Source: Helichrysum umbraculigerum (lineage: Eukaryota; Streptophyta; Magnoliopsida; Asterales; Asteraceae). Taken from it: 64,000 nt of DNA. The stretch covers positions 241,664,250 through 241,728,249 of the forward strand of contig CATIUR010000001.1 in assembly GCA_949592205.1 (NCBI GenBank). Reading direction: 5' to 3'. The notes beneath the pieces are model-generated. The model was not told the DNA's origin. It was given only the letters and a program-made list of their open reading frames with translations, and made no database searches. Below, in pieces: positions 26,480 to 36,974 of this stretch. The stretch's first letter is position 1. The number at the start of each line of letters is the position of its first letter. The position numbers and the translations under genes were made by a program.

Positions 26480-27742
26480 GATTCTTGGCTACCTTATAAA
26501 CATGCAAAGTCTGGTCTATATGCATATATATGCACTCAAAGTAGAAGTTTTTCAGGACATGACTAACATTAACCAAGAAAGTAGACTTGATAGAATAATT
26601 TCAGATACTCCATAATCAAATGCATCAATAAAGGAATCTCAAGGTCTCAACTAACCTTTTCTGCCAATGATTTGCACTAAATAGAAGATGAACCGTGTGA
26701 CATCAAACTGAGATTGATTTGAAAGATAAGAGAAGAACATTTTCCCCATAGCTGCTACCTCTATCAGGAAACCGCAATGATTTTACTGGATACACAAGAC
26801 CATTCAAGTACGACAAGAGTCTACCATAATCTGAAGTCTTTCCACTTCAATCCAAACCTTCTAAAACAATAAGAGCACCTCTTCAATCACCATGTTGATT
26901 ATTTTCTAGGTGAACTTTTCTGGAAAAGCAAATGAATGAAAACTGATGGTTTACTGATCCTTGTGCAGCTACAGCTCCTAAATTTCTACAGCAAAAAGTT
27001 TTTGTGTAACAAAAATTGCATTCTTATGACAGCCATTTATGTCAAGAAAGCATAATAAGGAATTGTCCTAGTATATTATAACTCTATTTTTCTACGATGA
27101 AGTTGAACATAAACTTGGAAAAGTACAAAGATAAGACGTTCAAGATAATAAGTAAAAACTCGGAAGTATAACCTATACACAAAACGAACCATATATAGGA
27201 AATCAAAGGTAATACCTGGACCGCATTTGAACTTTAAAATGATATACTAAGAAGAGTGAGCGAGGATATACGGCACTCTGTGAATTTGAGACATAAAACT
27301 ACCCATTTTGACTTTGTACAGATTAATTCTAACAAATTCTGGATATAAAGAGAATCCAAGACATCATCTTCTTCAGTGCATGCCATGATGCTTCATATCT
27401 ATGACACATTTCGACATTCTCACTGTGTCTAAGTTTTTAGTAACATACCCAATTTGGTTCACCTGAATCATATATTAAACACAATATCAGAACATCACCA
27501 CGTGTTTTACATCAAGCCATCGTCTATGCAACTGCGTATTACATATGCACATATGAATGTTTGAAATCGAAATTGAATCGAACAAATTGCTTACCGATGA
27601 TGTTTTCGTTGATCCAGTAGGAACCCTTGAAATCGTACAAATTGGAAACCCTTGCTTACAATATGAAGAAACCAACAAAAACAAATTCGATCGGCGCCAA
27701 CACTGACTGAACCCAAAAATCGGATATCGAAAGCGATTTCAA
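26480..27742. other. Intergenic or intron-like, no firm gene
   Basis: AT-rich DNA to the right of the A array. A short segment (GAGAAGAACATTTTCCCCAT and its flank, about 26730) repeats sequence near 9948-9975 on the other side of the array, so both sides belong to one older unit. The ORF at 27487-27684 is not recognised. Confidence 0.35.
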
Positions 27743-27931
27743 CTATACAGAAACCCTCGGCAACCACTTGATCACAAAATCAGCATCAGTTAAATACAAA
27801 TCATCAGCTTTATCTTCCACATCATCAAACGACACATCACGTAGCGGTTTATCAGTTCCAAGGCACACCGATTCAACGACACTTAAATTCGATACAAGAT
27901 TGAGGAAAATTGACTTGAATGGTGTAACCAA
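27743..27931 (-). pseudogene. Unrecognised open block, possible 5' exon
   Basis: An open minus-strand stretch of about 60 codons reads an acidic, non-repetitive peptide (including DKPLRDVSFDDVEDKADDLY) and ends WLPRVSV-stop. There is no ATG in frame: an upstream TAA and then TTG open it. It could be an exon of the gene whose other blocks lie at 8321-9878, or an unrelated captured fragment. The family is unknown. Confidence 0.3.
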
Positions 27932-28218
27932 ATCGATGGTTTAATTTTCTGTAGATTTGATTTGCACAAAGTGAAATTTTTACTATCTGAAAGATTGATT
28001 TTGAATTTCAAATTCTTACGATCTGAAAGTTTGATTTTGAATTTTAAATTATATAGCTGGCTTTATACCTTGAATTGGATATGCCGTGTTTTACTTTTTA
28101 TTAGGTAAAAGGGGTAGTAAGGTAATTAGATAATAAACCTATAGATTAATTGGGTAATCAAAGTGAGGCTTAGTTATAATTTGGCAAATCTAACTTATAA
28201 ATGATTATCAAATCAGTG

Positions 28219-28245
28219 TCTCTAATAATATAAAAGGGAGATTCA
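28219..28245 (+). mobile_element. Possible Helitron 5' terminus
   Basis: TCTCTAATAATATAAAAGGG resembles the 5' ends of plant Helitrons on the plus strand. The preceding base is G rather than A and no matching 3' hairpin plus CTRR was found downstream. It lies just before an RPA-like fragment, a class of gene often found in Helitrons. Confidence 0.25.
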
Positions 28246-28249
28246 CACT

Positions 28250-28695
28250 TGCCTTCCCTTGAGGAATTAGCACTTCTTAGTAACCTAACAAAACCTATCA
28301 CGTTCTTCTGGAATTTTCAATGGAGTTCCCACTTTCATTCATAATTTTCTCATTACAAAAGGGATACCACAACTGAACATCTTGCACCCTCAACACGAGG
28401 CGAACCCTGGCATGATGGCATGAAGTTTTCCAAAGTGAGTAAGGATACAGTTGAAATTAAAGTAAAAAATCACGTATTGTGTATAAACCATCTTGGATTA
28501 GAATGAAGTGTGACAACGGATCAACTTACTTCCCATATACTTGATTCACTTTGCCACAGTTTTGACAGTCAAACAACCTTTCGACTACACCATGTTCGTT
28601 GCTGACTTGCTTTCGAATTGCACTTGTTACATGAATATGTAAACCAACCTTCTTCACGTATAATTTTCGTCACGGTTGCCTTGATCACACAATTA
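28250..28695 (-). pseudogene. RPA70-like zinc-finger fragment
   Basis: On the minus strand 28680-28545 reads a segment including IIREEGWFTYSCNKCNSK and, after a frame change, FDCQNCGKVNQVYG, ending at a donor-like AAG|TAAGT. The spacing C-x2-C ... C-x2-C after a GW(F/Y)xY motif is that of the C-terminal C4 zinc finger of RPA large-subunit proteins. A further stretch around 28395-28420 reads ARVRLVLRVQD, like the strand that follows the zinc finger in that family. The frame change and the lack of other domains make this a remnant. Plant Helitrons often carry such RPA genes, so transposon origin is possible. Confidence 0.5.
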
Positions 28696-28831
28696 AACAG
28701 CTGCCAAAACAACATAATGATAGGTTGTCATCAAGTAAACGGTTGAAAGCACTGAATTAATAATAAGTTTAAACATATATTAGTGAAATGTGCAACATAA
28801 AAATACAAGAGGCCATGATAATGATTCGTAC

Positions 28832-30062
28832 TCGTTTCGTAAACGAAGATGCCTAGCCATTGCACATAAAGCAACACAAGCAGCCTTTGCCATGCATCTG
28901 AAAACATCAGCCATGCATAGTGGAGATGAATCCATATCTTCTAAAGCCCTGTCACATGCCATTCTTATTACATCTAATGTGCCCACAGATAGACTTTAAA
29001 AGTATATAAATGTTTACAACTAATAGAAAAAGTAACAAAGGTTATCTAGACAGCATCAATGACAGCAAAAGTGCACATACACTACAAACAATACGCAATA
29101 GTAGTGGGACTGGTAATAAGTTAAGCAACTCAAAACATATATTCAACCTGCTCAAAATAGGCAAATCCCTAAAGACCTTCTGAAATCTATTATCTATCTC
29201 CACATAACCTTATCATTATGTAGTTGTTGCCAAATTACTCTACCAAGCATCTAAGCTACTTAGTTACAAAAGCTATTTAAACAGGGTAGTAAAATGACAA
29301 ACAACACGAGCATTATCCCTAAACTTATTATTTTATGCACTATCTCCATAATCAAGATGCAACAATGGCTAAATGTCTAACCCTAAGCTAAATCTCATTT
29401 TTCCTAGCTTATACAAACTGTTAATTGATATACGATAGTGACGAATTACTCCGTATTACATAACAGCTACAGTCAGAGAACAATATACGGAGTAGTATAT
29501 ATAGTATACTTAATTATATAAATACACATACCTTCCAGCCCTATACTTATAAACACCACTAATACTACCATTATGAACCCTAGTTCTAAAATACAGCCTG
29601 GCAGATTCGAATCCACATCTCAACAACGCTCCACCATCATTCCCTAATTCAATCACCACCGCGTTATGCCTCGTAATCGAACCGGACGACGCCTCCACCG
29701 CTCTCAAATAACAATCCGTCGGTGCACCATCATAGGTCACCAAATCCGAGAGACGAACTCTTGCCAACAGTGATGACGTCGGCATAATCACCGATGTCAG
29801 TTCTCCGGTAGGATGAGCAGCTGAAATTGGCGTTACAATATGACATGGAGGTTGACGATCGGATGCCTGAGAAGTCGCCACCGGAATCTGTTGCTGCATA
29901 TTGGTGGCAGCGGCAGTGGCAGTGGTTTTATTTGGTGATCTAATTGTAGTAGTTGTTTGCTGCTGTTGTTGCTGTTGGTGATGCATAATTTTACCTTCGA
30001 TCATTAATTTGTTCTTAGTTACAGAAACTGATTGAGAAAGGGAACAACGGCAGATAGCTAGG
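28832..30062 (-). pseudogene. U-box protein 62-like gene fragment, exons 1 (3' part) and 2
   Basis: Exon 1 continues on the minus strand from 30062 to 29532 (donor GGAAG|GTATGT). Exon 2 runs 28948-28832 (acceptor GTGACAG, donor AACGA|GTACGA). They join in phase 2 to give RAGRALEDMDSSPLCMADVF. Recognisable family motifs are RLSDLVTYDGAPTDCYLRAV, the E-L-G...RCGFESARLYFRTR region, and MARHLRLR. These match the N-terminal region of plant U-box domain-containing protein 62-like E3 ligase candidates, as I recall that family. A poly-Gln/Thr stretch precedes them. The following exons, including the U-box, are absent: an RPA-like remnant lies there instead. Exon 1 is also split by Gypsy-1, so no functional ligase is encoded. 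Confidence 0.6.
29447..29494. repeat. Small inverted repeat TACTCCGTAT...ATACGGAGTA
   Basis: Perfect 10-bp arms at 29447-29456 and 29485-29494 with a 28-bp spacer, in the intron next to exon 1 of the U-box gene fragment. It resembles the residue of a small MITE. Confidence 0.5.
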
Positions 30063-30082
30063 TGAAACACCCCGTAAACGTA

Positions 30083-30119
<37 letters not shown>

Positions 30120-32269
30120 CTTTTTAATATAACGACTCACTAGCTTTGAATACAATTTTATAATTTCGTATACTTCGCAAGTTAACAATAATCATTTTCT
30201 GAAACTAGGCTGAATCCGCCGGATTCCCTGGGAATCCGCCGGATTCAGGTGAATCCGGTCGGATTCTTATGAATCCGCCGTATTCCGCGACTTTTCAGAC
30301 TCAACTCATGGACAGAACCAAACTTAAGGAATCCGTTTTGGAATCCGCCTGGGAATCCGCCGGATTCACGAGAATCCGGCCGGATTGGGATGAATCCGTC
30401 CGGATTCCTCCCTATTCCAGCAGACCCTGCAACCTGCACAACTTATGACCAAAACTCTAACTTTAAACGTGCATAACTTTTGAACGACAACACCTGGAGA
30501 CCTGAAACTTTGTGTGCACGTTTATATGACCAAAATGAAGACTTCCCTTTTTGCACTTTTTCAAATTTCATGAAAATTCTCATTTTGACCCGTTAACTCA
30601 ATTTCGGCTATTTCTAATCAAAATTTTGACACATCAAGTTCTTATTCACTCAACATCTGACTTTGGTCTTTTTATCACACTTTCAATACATCATTTACAA
30701 CTTATTAATGTCATTACATTGACCTTACTTGAATATGACTCATAAAACTTATTGGTCACCCATTTGGGCACCAAAACGACCCGATTGGGTCTTTGACCAT
30801 TTCAACCCATTCTCTTGGTCAATTCTCACCTAATTGACTTAGCTAAGTCAAACTAACTCATAAATATCAACCTTTAACCATTATACTCATACAAGCCATT
30901 TTTTTTTCACTTTTATATCAAACTTTTATACATTCATTACTAATTCGAACTTCAAACATACAAGTCTCACTACCTTGATCTCAACTCTGACTTTAAATTT
31001 AACTTTGACTACAGAGTTGACTTTCTCAAAACATCACATATACAACAAGTGAGACTACATATTGTTTTCAAAACATCAAACTATAAATCTTAAACTTTAC
31101 GACGGGGGTGTACATATCAAGAGCATGATTAAGAGGGATTAGCTTGTTACCAAAACCGTGCAACAAGCTCCACCAAAAGCTTTTAAACGTGTCCCTTGCC
31201 CAAGTCCCCTCTATTAACACTTGGCTCACCTGAAATCATTTAAACATAACACGTAAGCTAATGCTTAGTAAGTAATGGAAGCTTTAACATAAACATCAAC
31301 ATCACATTAAGGATCCTTAAACATCATTATGCTAACTACTACTAGTTAACATTTATACCAAGCTAATGGTCATGATCCATTACTTGGAAAACCGTCAAGC
31401 TAATGGCTCACCCATTACTTGACTCCATATACATATCCATCTACTTACCTTTATCTTGAAACTTAACACAACTTGAAATAACTTCTCTTGCTTGATCACC
31501 TATACAATTACACATAGCATGATCAATTCACATAATTCTTTTACTTTCTTAGCTTAAATCTCATAACTAGGTGTTACTCACAAACACCTATCATTCATCA
31601 CTAGTGTTCCATAGTTAGGCTTTGAAATCATATGTAATTGGGTATTCATCACTTATCTAAGCATAATCACTAATACTTCTTCTTAATTCATAAATTCACA
31701 TATAGCCATAAACTATAAAACCCAATTTCATATGAACATAAATCTTTTAATCAAACTAACATAAATTAAGCATAGCAATTAGCTTATTAACACTCATGGA
31801 ACACTAATTTAACAACATAACTAACATACATGATCTTTCTCTCATCTAGGGTTTATAAAAACTTAAACCCTAACATAATTTCACCATTAGAAAGGTTAAA
31901 CATACCTTGTAGAAGCTTAATTTGATGATTACAAACTTCAATCACATAAACCCTATGTAAATTTCTGATTTCTTCTTGATATTCTTGGTTTCCCTCTCAA
32001 AATTCACACACATACGTATGATATAAAATCTGGAACATTTCTGAATTTTGTAGGAAGATAAGTATTACCATTTTTACACTTTAACCCCCTGCACTTTCCT
32101 TCTTTACATATCTAACCCCTCTAACAACTTTTCTTTTAATTGGTTAGTCCTTCTAACCAAGTTCTAAACTTTTCGTTACTTTAAACATTTAACATATTAA
32201 ATACATATAAAACTGAAACATAAACGTATATTAAACTATAAAAAACTTACGTATTTTAGGGGTGTTACA
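30063..32269 (-). repeat. Gypsy-1 3' LTR
   Basis: 2207 bp. Poly-T run of over 30 bases at about 30088-30120. GAATCCG/CGGATTC dyad array at 30212-30408. Confidence 0.95.
30212..30408. repeat. GAATCCG/CGGATTC palindrome array in Gypsy-1 LTR
   Basis: About eight copies of GAATCCGNCGGATTC-like dyads with short spacers. The copy in the other LTR is at 37345-37541. The sequence beside it (CAGCAGACCCTGCA and onward) is shared with family B. Confidence 0.9.
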
Positions 32270-32270
32270 A

Positions 32271-32280
32271 CTCTCCCCTA
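32271..32280 (-). promoter_or_regulatory. Gypsy-1 polypurine tract
   Basis: Minus strand AGGGGAGAG-type purine run directly before the TGTAACACCCC of the 3' LTR; it overlaps nothing and follows the gag-pol stop at 32286 by a few bases. Confidence 0.8.
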
Positions 32281-32285
32281 CTTAT

Positions 32286-35200
32286 TCAGGATTGTGTCCT
32301 CACAATCCATTCTTGATACAAAGCCGGATAATAAACAATGATTTCTTCCTCCGGCTCCCATGTGAACTCTGAACCTTTTCTATGCCTCCATTGAATTCTA
32401 AACAACCGAATTTCTTTATTTCTTAACTTCTTGACTTTCTCATCAAGGATAGCTATTGGTTGTTCAACATAATTCAATTGATCATTGATTTCTATCTCTT
32501 CTAATGGCACATAAGAGGCCTCATCTACTAAGCACTTCCTTAAATACGAAACATGGAAAGTGCTATGAATACTTGCCAATTCACTTGGTAGTTCAAGACG
32601 ATAAGCTACTTTACCTACTCTTTCAAGAATCTTAAATGGACCAATGAACCGAGGACTTAACTTGCCTCGTTTTCTGAATCTGATAATGCCTTTCCATGGA
32701 GATACCTTTAACATAACCATATCTCCAACCTTAAACTCTAATGGGCGTCTTCTTTTGTCGGCATATGACTTCTGTCTATCTTGAGCAATCTTTAATCTTT
32801 CTCTGATTTGATCAATCTTTTCTGTCGTCTGTTGCACTATATCTGTACTGCCCATTTCTCTTTGCCCGACTTCACCCCAGCATATTGGAGTTCTACACTT
32901 TCTCCCATATAACATCTCGTAAGGTGGCATACCTATACTTGCATGATAACTGTTATTATATGAGAACTCTGCTAACGGTAAATGTACATCCCAATTACCT
33001 CTAAAATCTATAACACACGCCCGCAACATGTCTTCTAAAGTCTGTATCGTTCTTTCACTTTGACCATCAGTCTGCGGGTGGTAAGCCGTGCTAAGATTAA
33101 TACGTGTACCAATGTCATCTTGAAACTTGGCCCAAAACCGTGAAGTAAATCTACTATCTCTGTCCGAGACAATAGAGACTGGCATACCATGACGTGCAAC
33201 TACTTCCTTAACATATAAATCTGCCAAAGCTTCAATAGACATCGTTTCTTTAATCGGTAGAAATAATGCACTTTTCGTTAATCTATCCACTATCACCCAA
33301 ATCGCATCATGCTGACGCTGAGTCTTTGGCAATTTGGTGATAAGATCCATGGTTATGTGTTCCCACTTCCAAACAGGTATGTCTAAAGGCTGCATCTTTC
33401 CATAGGGCTTCTGATGCTCAGCCTTCACCTGTAAGCAAGTTAAACACTGTTCAACATATTTAACAATATCTCTTTTCATACCTGGCCACCAATATTCTGA
33501 TTTTAAGTCGTGGTACATCTTTGTCGCGCCAGGATGAATGGAATACTTTGATTTATGAGCTTCATCTAACAATAATGTTTTCAAATTCCAAGAATTTGGA
33601 ATCCAAATTCTACCATAACATGTCTTTAACCCACGTGAGTCTTCTATAATACTGTCGACTTGACCTTTGATCCGTTCTGATCGAATATCTTTTTCTCTCC
33701 AAGCTTTTTGTTGTGCTTCTTTAATTTGATCAAACAAGCTAGGAATAACTGAAATTCTAAGAGATTTAACTGTTAATGCAAGATGAGCTGCCTTTCTACT
33801 TAAAGCATCAGCTACAATATTAGCTTTCCCCGGGTGGTATAATATTTCACAATCATAGTCTTTAACAAGATCTAACCACCTTCTTTGTCTCATATTCAAA
33901 TCTCTTTGATCGAAGAAATACTTTAAACTTTTGTGATCTGTATAAATGGAAATCTTTACACCATAGAGATAATGCCTCCATATCTTCAAGGCAAAGACCA
34001 CCGCTGCAAGTTCTAAATCATGCGTTGGATAATTCTTCTCATTTTCTTTTAATTGTCTAGAAGCATATGCTATCACTTTGCCACGTTGCATAAGAACACA
34101 GCCCAAACCACTATACGATGCATCACAATATATCACTAAGTCTTCAGTACCTTCTAGAAGTACTAAGACTGGTGCTTGACTGAGTTTCTGCTTTAAAATC
34201 TGAAAGGCTTGTTCTGCTTGATCATTCCATTCAAATTTGATATTCTTTCTTGTAAGTTTCGTAAGTGGCATTGCAATCTTCGAGAAGTCTTGAATAAACC
34301 GTCTGTAATAACCAGCTAATCCAAGAAAACTTCTAACTTCCGTTGGAGTTGTTGGAGCACTCCATTTCATGACTGCTTCAACTTTCACTGGATCAACCAT
34401 AATACCTTCACTATTGACAACATGACCTAAAAACTGCACTTCCCGAAGCCAAAACTCACACTTCGAAAATTTAGCATAAAGCTTTTCTCTCCTTAACATC
34501 TGTAGCACTTGTCTTAAATGACAATCATGATCATTAGCGGATTTAGAATAGATTAAAATATCTTCAATAAACACAATTACAAACTTATCAAGCATTGGGC
34601 GGCAAACTCTATTCATCAAATCCATAAAAGCTGCAGGTGCATTCGTTAAACCAAACGGCATTACCACAAATTCATAGTGCCCATACCTCGTCCTAAAAGC
34701 AGTTTTACAAACATCTTCCTCTCTGACCTTCAATTGATGATAACCAGAGCGTAAATCAATCTTTGAAAAATAACTAGCACCCTGCAACTGATCAAACAAG
34801 TCATCGATCCTAGGTAATGGGTACCTATTCTTGATAGTCACCTTGTTTAACTCTCGATAATCTATGCACATTCTCATTGAACCATCTTTCTTTTTCACAA
34901 ATAAAATAGGAGCTCCCCACGGAGAACTACTTGGGCGTATAAAACCTTTATCTAACAGTTCTTGCAACTGTTTCATCAATTCCTGCATTTCGGTTGGAGC
35001 AAGCCTATATGGTGTCTTAGCAATAGGTGTAGCTCCAGGCATCAATTCAATCTTAAATTCAACTTGCCTATCGGGCGGAATGCCCGGTAACTCATCGGGA
35101 AATACATCAATAAACTCTTTTACTACCGGAATTTCCTCAATCTTTGGAATTTGAATCTGAGCATCTATCACATGTGCCAAAAAGGCTTGACAACCATGTG

Positions 35201-36830
35201 ACAAATGTCGCTTAGCTTTAGCAAAAGTACAAACCGGGATAGGCATTTCTTTCTTTTCTCCATAAATGTCTAACAATTCACCTCGAGGTAGCTTAACCCT
35301 TACAATCTTTTGTTCACATTGAATCATTGCATCATGAGCCGCTAACCAATCCATACCAATTACAACATCGAATTCCCCCATTTGCATAGGGATTAGATTT
35401 ATGGAAAAAGGCTCATTACTTATTTCTAACCGACACCCTCTATAAACTTTCGTTACATATACTGTTCTATCATCAGCAATTTCAACATCTAAGGGAGTGT
35501 CTAAATCAGAAAGTGAAATCATAAAACTTTTACTAAACTTTTCTGAAACAAAAGATCTAGAGGCACCCGAATCAAAAAGAACATATGCAGGTATTAGGTT
35601 TACTAAAAAGGTACCTGACACTACATCTGGGGTCCCCTTAGCTTCTTCTGCTGTGATCTGGAATGAACGAGGCCTGGCTTTTGGAACTTCAGTCGACTTC
35701 TTATCGGATGGCTTACGATATGCTGAAGAAGCTGACTGTGACTTTAACTTTGGACATTCTGACTTCACATGACCAGGCTCGTAGCATCCATAACATACCT
35801 TCAATGGATGAGGACAGTCCTTACTGAAATGACCTTCCTCACCACATTGATAACAAACATTTAACCCGAATCTGCATACTCCAAAATGCTTCTTGTGACA
35901 TTTCTTACATTCTGGAGGTACAGACTTTTCTGTCCTCTTCTCTTCTCGACGAGAACTATCACTAGCTTTGAACTTCTTTGAAGGAATAGGACTTAATTCA
36001 GCTTTTCTTTTTGCCACAGTCTTCTCACCTTTCTTTAACTCTAACTCTTGAAAACGAGCTTCATTCACAATCTCCTCAAAAGACTTACAACGGCTAGGTT
36101 GAATAAACTGACTTATTTCTTTCTTCAACACCTCATGAAAATGATCTATAAGTCGCTTTGGATTTTCCATATAATCCGGACAGAATTGAGCTCTATCCAG
36201 AAATACACCAACCAACTCATTAATCGATTCAGTCGTTTGTTCCATTGCAAGAAACTCTCGACGAATCCTCTTCAAATCTGCTTCTTGAGAATAAGTATTC
36301 TCAAACATCTTCTTAAAATCATCCCAACTCATCTTATTTATAACCTCATCCCCTAAGGTACGGCGTTGAACTTCCCACCAATTCTTAGCACGTGCCTTCA
36401 AGAGATTAGCAGCAAAGATTACTTTCAAATCTGCGGGGCAACGTGAGGTAGTAAAAGCCCCTTCAACCTCCATAACCCACCTATAACATTTAATCGGATC
36501 TAAATCTCCTTCAAACTCAGGTGGATTACAAGTTGAAAAATCTTTGTAACTAAACTTTCTACTTTCTTCCGAAATTGGAGCTTGAGAAGGTACTTCTTGA
36601 CTAACTCCAACTGTTTTATCTTTCTGTTTCTGAAATTCTTCACTCACTACCTCTCTAACAGTCTCTATAATCGTTGACTTTAGAAGAGGAATAGACGCTT
36701 TCTGAGCAATACCAATTTCTTGTGAAATGAAAGACTTCATCTTTTCAATTATTGGATCTATATCTTGAACAGGAGACTGAGACCTATCTTGACTGCCTCC
36801 TGTATCAGTAATCTCTACTTCTTTACTCAT
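32286..36830 (-). CDS. gag-pol: Gypsy-1 gag-pol polyprotein
   Basis: Single ORF of 1514 aa from the ATG at 36830; the reading frame opens upstream at 36863, but Gypsy-2 shares the AAGATGA start context and a splice-acceptor-like TTTCAG just before it. Domains in order, numbered from the upstream ATG: retrotransposon gag (about 95-300), CCHC zinc knuckles CYQCGEEGHFSKDC (about 334) and CYGCYEPGHVKSEC (about 356), aspartic protease FDSGASRSFVS (about 426), RT including the FVKKKDGSMRMCIDYRELNK region and the active-site box near 764, RNase H with YCDAS and YTDHKSL, integrase with an H-H-C-C finger, DLITKLP, VSDRDSRF (about 1228) and HPQTDGQSERT, GPF-type module, and a chromodomain-like tail FRIQWRHRKGSEFTWEPEEE. 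One oddity: the RT box reads FIED instead of FIDD. Confidence 0.95.
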   Translation of the reverse strand: MSKEVEITDTGGSQDRSQSPVQDIDPIIEKMKSFISQEIGIAQKASIPLLKSTIIETVREVVSEEFQKQKDKTVGVSQEVPSQAPISEESRKFSYKDFSTCNPPEFEGDLDPIKCYRWVMEVEGAFTTSRCPADLKVIFAANLLKARAKNWWEVQRRTLGDEVINKMSWDDFKKMFENTYSQEADLKRIRREFLAMEQTTESINELVGVFLDRAQFCPDYMENPKRLIDHFHEVLKKEISQFIQPSRCKSFEEIVNEARFQELELKKGEKTVAKRKAELSPIPSKKFKASDSSRREEKRTEKSVPPECKKCHKKHFGVCRFGLNVCYQCGEEGHFSKDCPHPLKVCYGCYEPGHVKSECPKLKSQSASSAYRKPSDKKSTEVPKARPRSFQITAEEAKGTPDVVSGTFLVNLIPAYVLFDSGASRSFVSEKFSKSFMISLSDLDTPLDVEIADDRTVYVTKVYRGCRLEISNEPFSINLIPMQMGEFDVVIGMDWLAAHDAMIQCEQKIVRVKLPRGELLDIYGEKKEMPIPVCTFAKAKRHLSHGCQAFLAHVIDAQIQIPKIEEIPVVKEFIDVFPDELPGIPPDRQVEFKIELMPGATPIAKTPYRLAPTEMQELMKQLQELLDKGFIRPSSSPWGAPILFVKKKDGSMRMCIDYRELNKVTIKNRYPLPRIDDLFDQLQGASYFSKIDLRSGYHQLKVREEDVCKTAFRTRYGHYEFVVMPFGLTNAPAAFMDLMNRVCRPMLDKFVIVFIEDILIYSKSANDHDCHLRQVLQMLRREKLYAKFSKCEFWLREVQFLGHVVNSEGIMVDPVKVEAVMKWSAPTTPTEVRSFLGLAGYYRRFIQDFSKIAMPLTKLTRKNIKFEWNDQAEQAFQILKQKLSQAPVLVLLEGTEDLVIYCDASYSGLGCVLMQRGKVIAYASRQLKENEKNYPTHDLELAAVVFALKIWRHYLYGVKISIYTDHKSLKYFFDQRDLNMRQRRWLDLVKDYDCEILYHPGKANIVADALSRKAAHLALTVKSLRISVIPSLFDQIKEAQQKAWREKDIRSERIKGQVDSIIEDSRGLKTCYGRIWIPNSWNLKTLLLDEAHKSKYSIHPGATKMYHDLKSEYWWPGMKRDIVKYVEQCLTCLQVKAEHQKPYGKMQPLDIPVWKWEHITMDLITKLPKTQRQHDAIWVIVDRLTKSALFLPIKETMSIEALADLYVKEVVARHGMPVSIVSDRDSRFTSRFWAKFQDDIGTRINLSTAYHPQTDGQSERTIQTLEDMLRACVIDFRGNWDVHLPLAEFSYNNSYHASIGMPPYEMLYGRKCRTPICWGEVGQREMGSTDIVQQTTEKIDQIRERLKIAQDRQKSYADKRRRPLEFKVGDMVMLKVSPWKGIIRFRKRGKLSPRFIGPFKILERVGKVAYRLELPSELASIHSTFHVSYLRKCLVDEASYVPLEEIEINDQLNYVEQPIAILDEKVKKLRNKEIRLFRIQWRHRKGSEFTWEPEEEIIVYYPALYQEWIVRTQS

Positions 36831-36974
36831 CTTATCTGAAACGTTCACATAACACATTAACATAATTACTTAACCATGTAACGTCTACCTTAACATAAAC
36901 CTTGCTACTAACAGTTAATAACTTGTCATCATTCCATCCTCTAATGTCTCGTGATTTCCATGGATATATATAAG

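Noticed and set aside
34864..36356. Plus-strand ORFs of 91-102 codons
   Set aside because: Shadows of the minus-strand gag-pol frame.
36831..36863. Upstream ATG at 36863 as the gag-pol start
   Set aside because: Not shared with Gypsy-2; the ATG at 36830 is, and the upstream part would be removed by the proposed leader splice.
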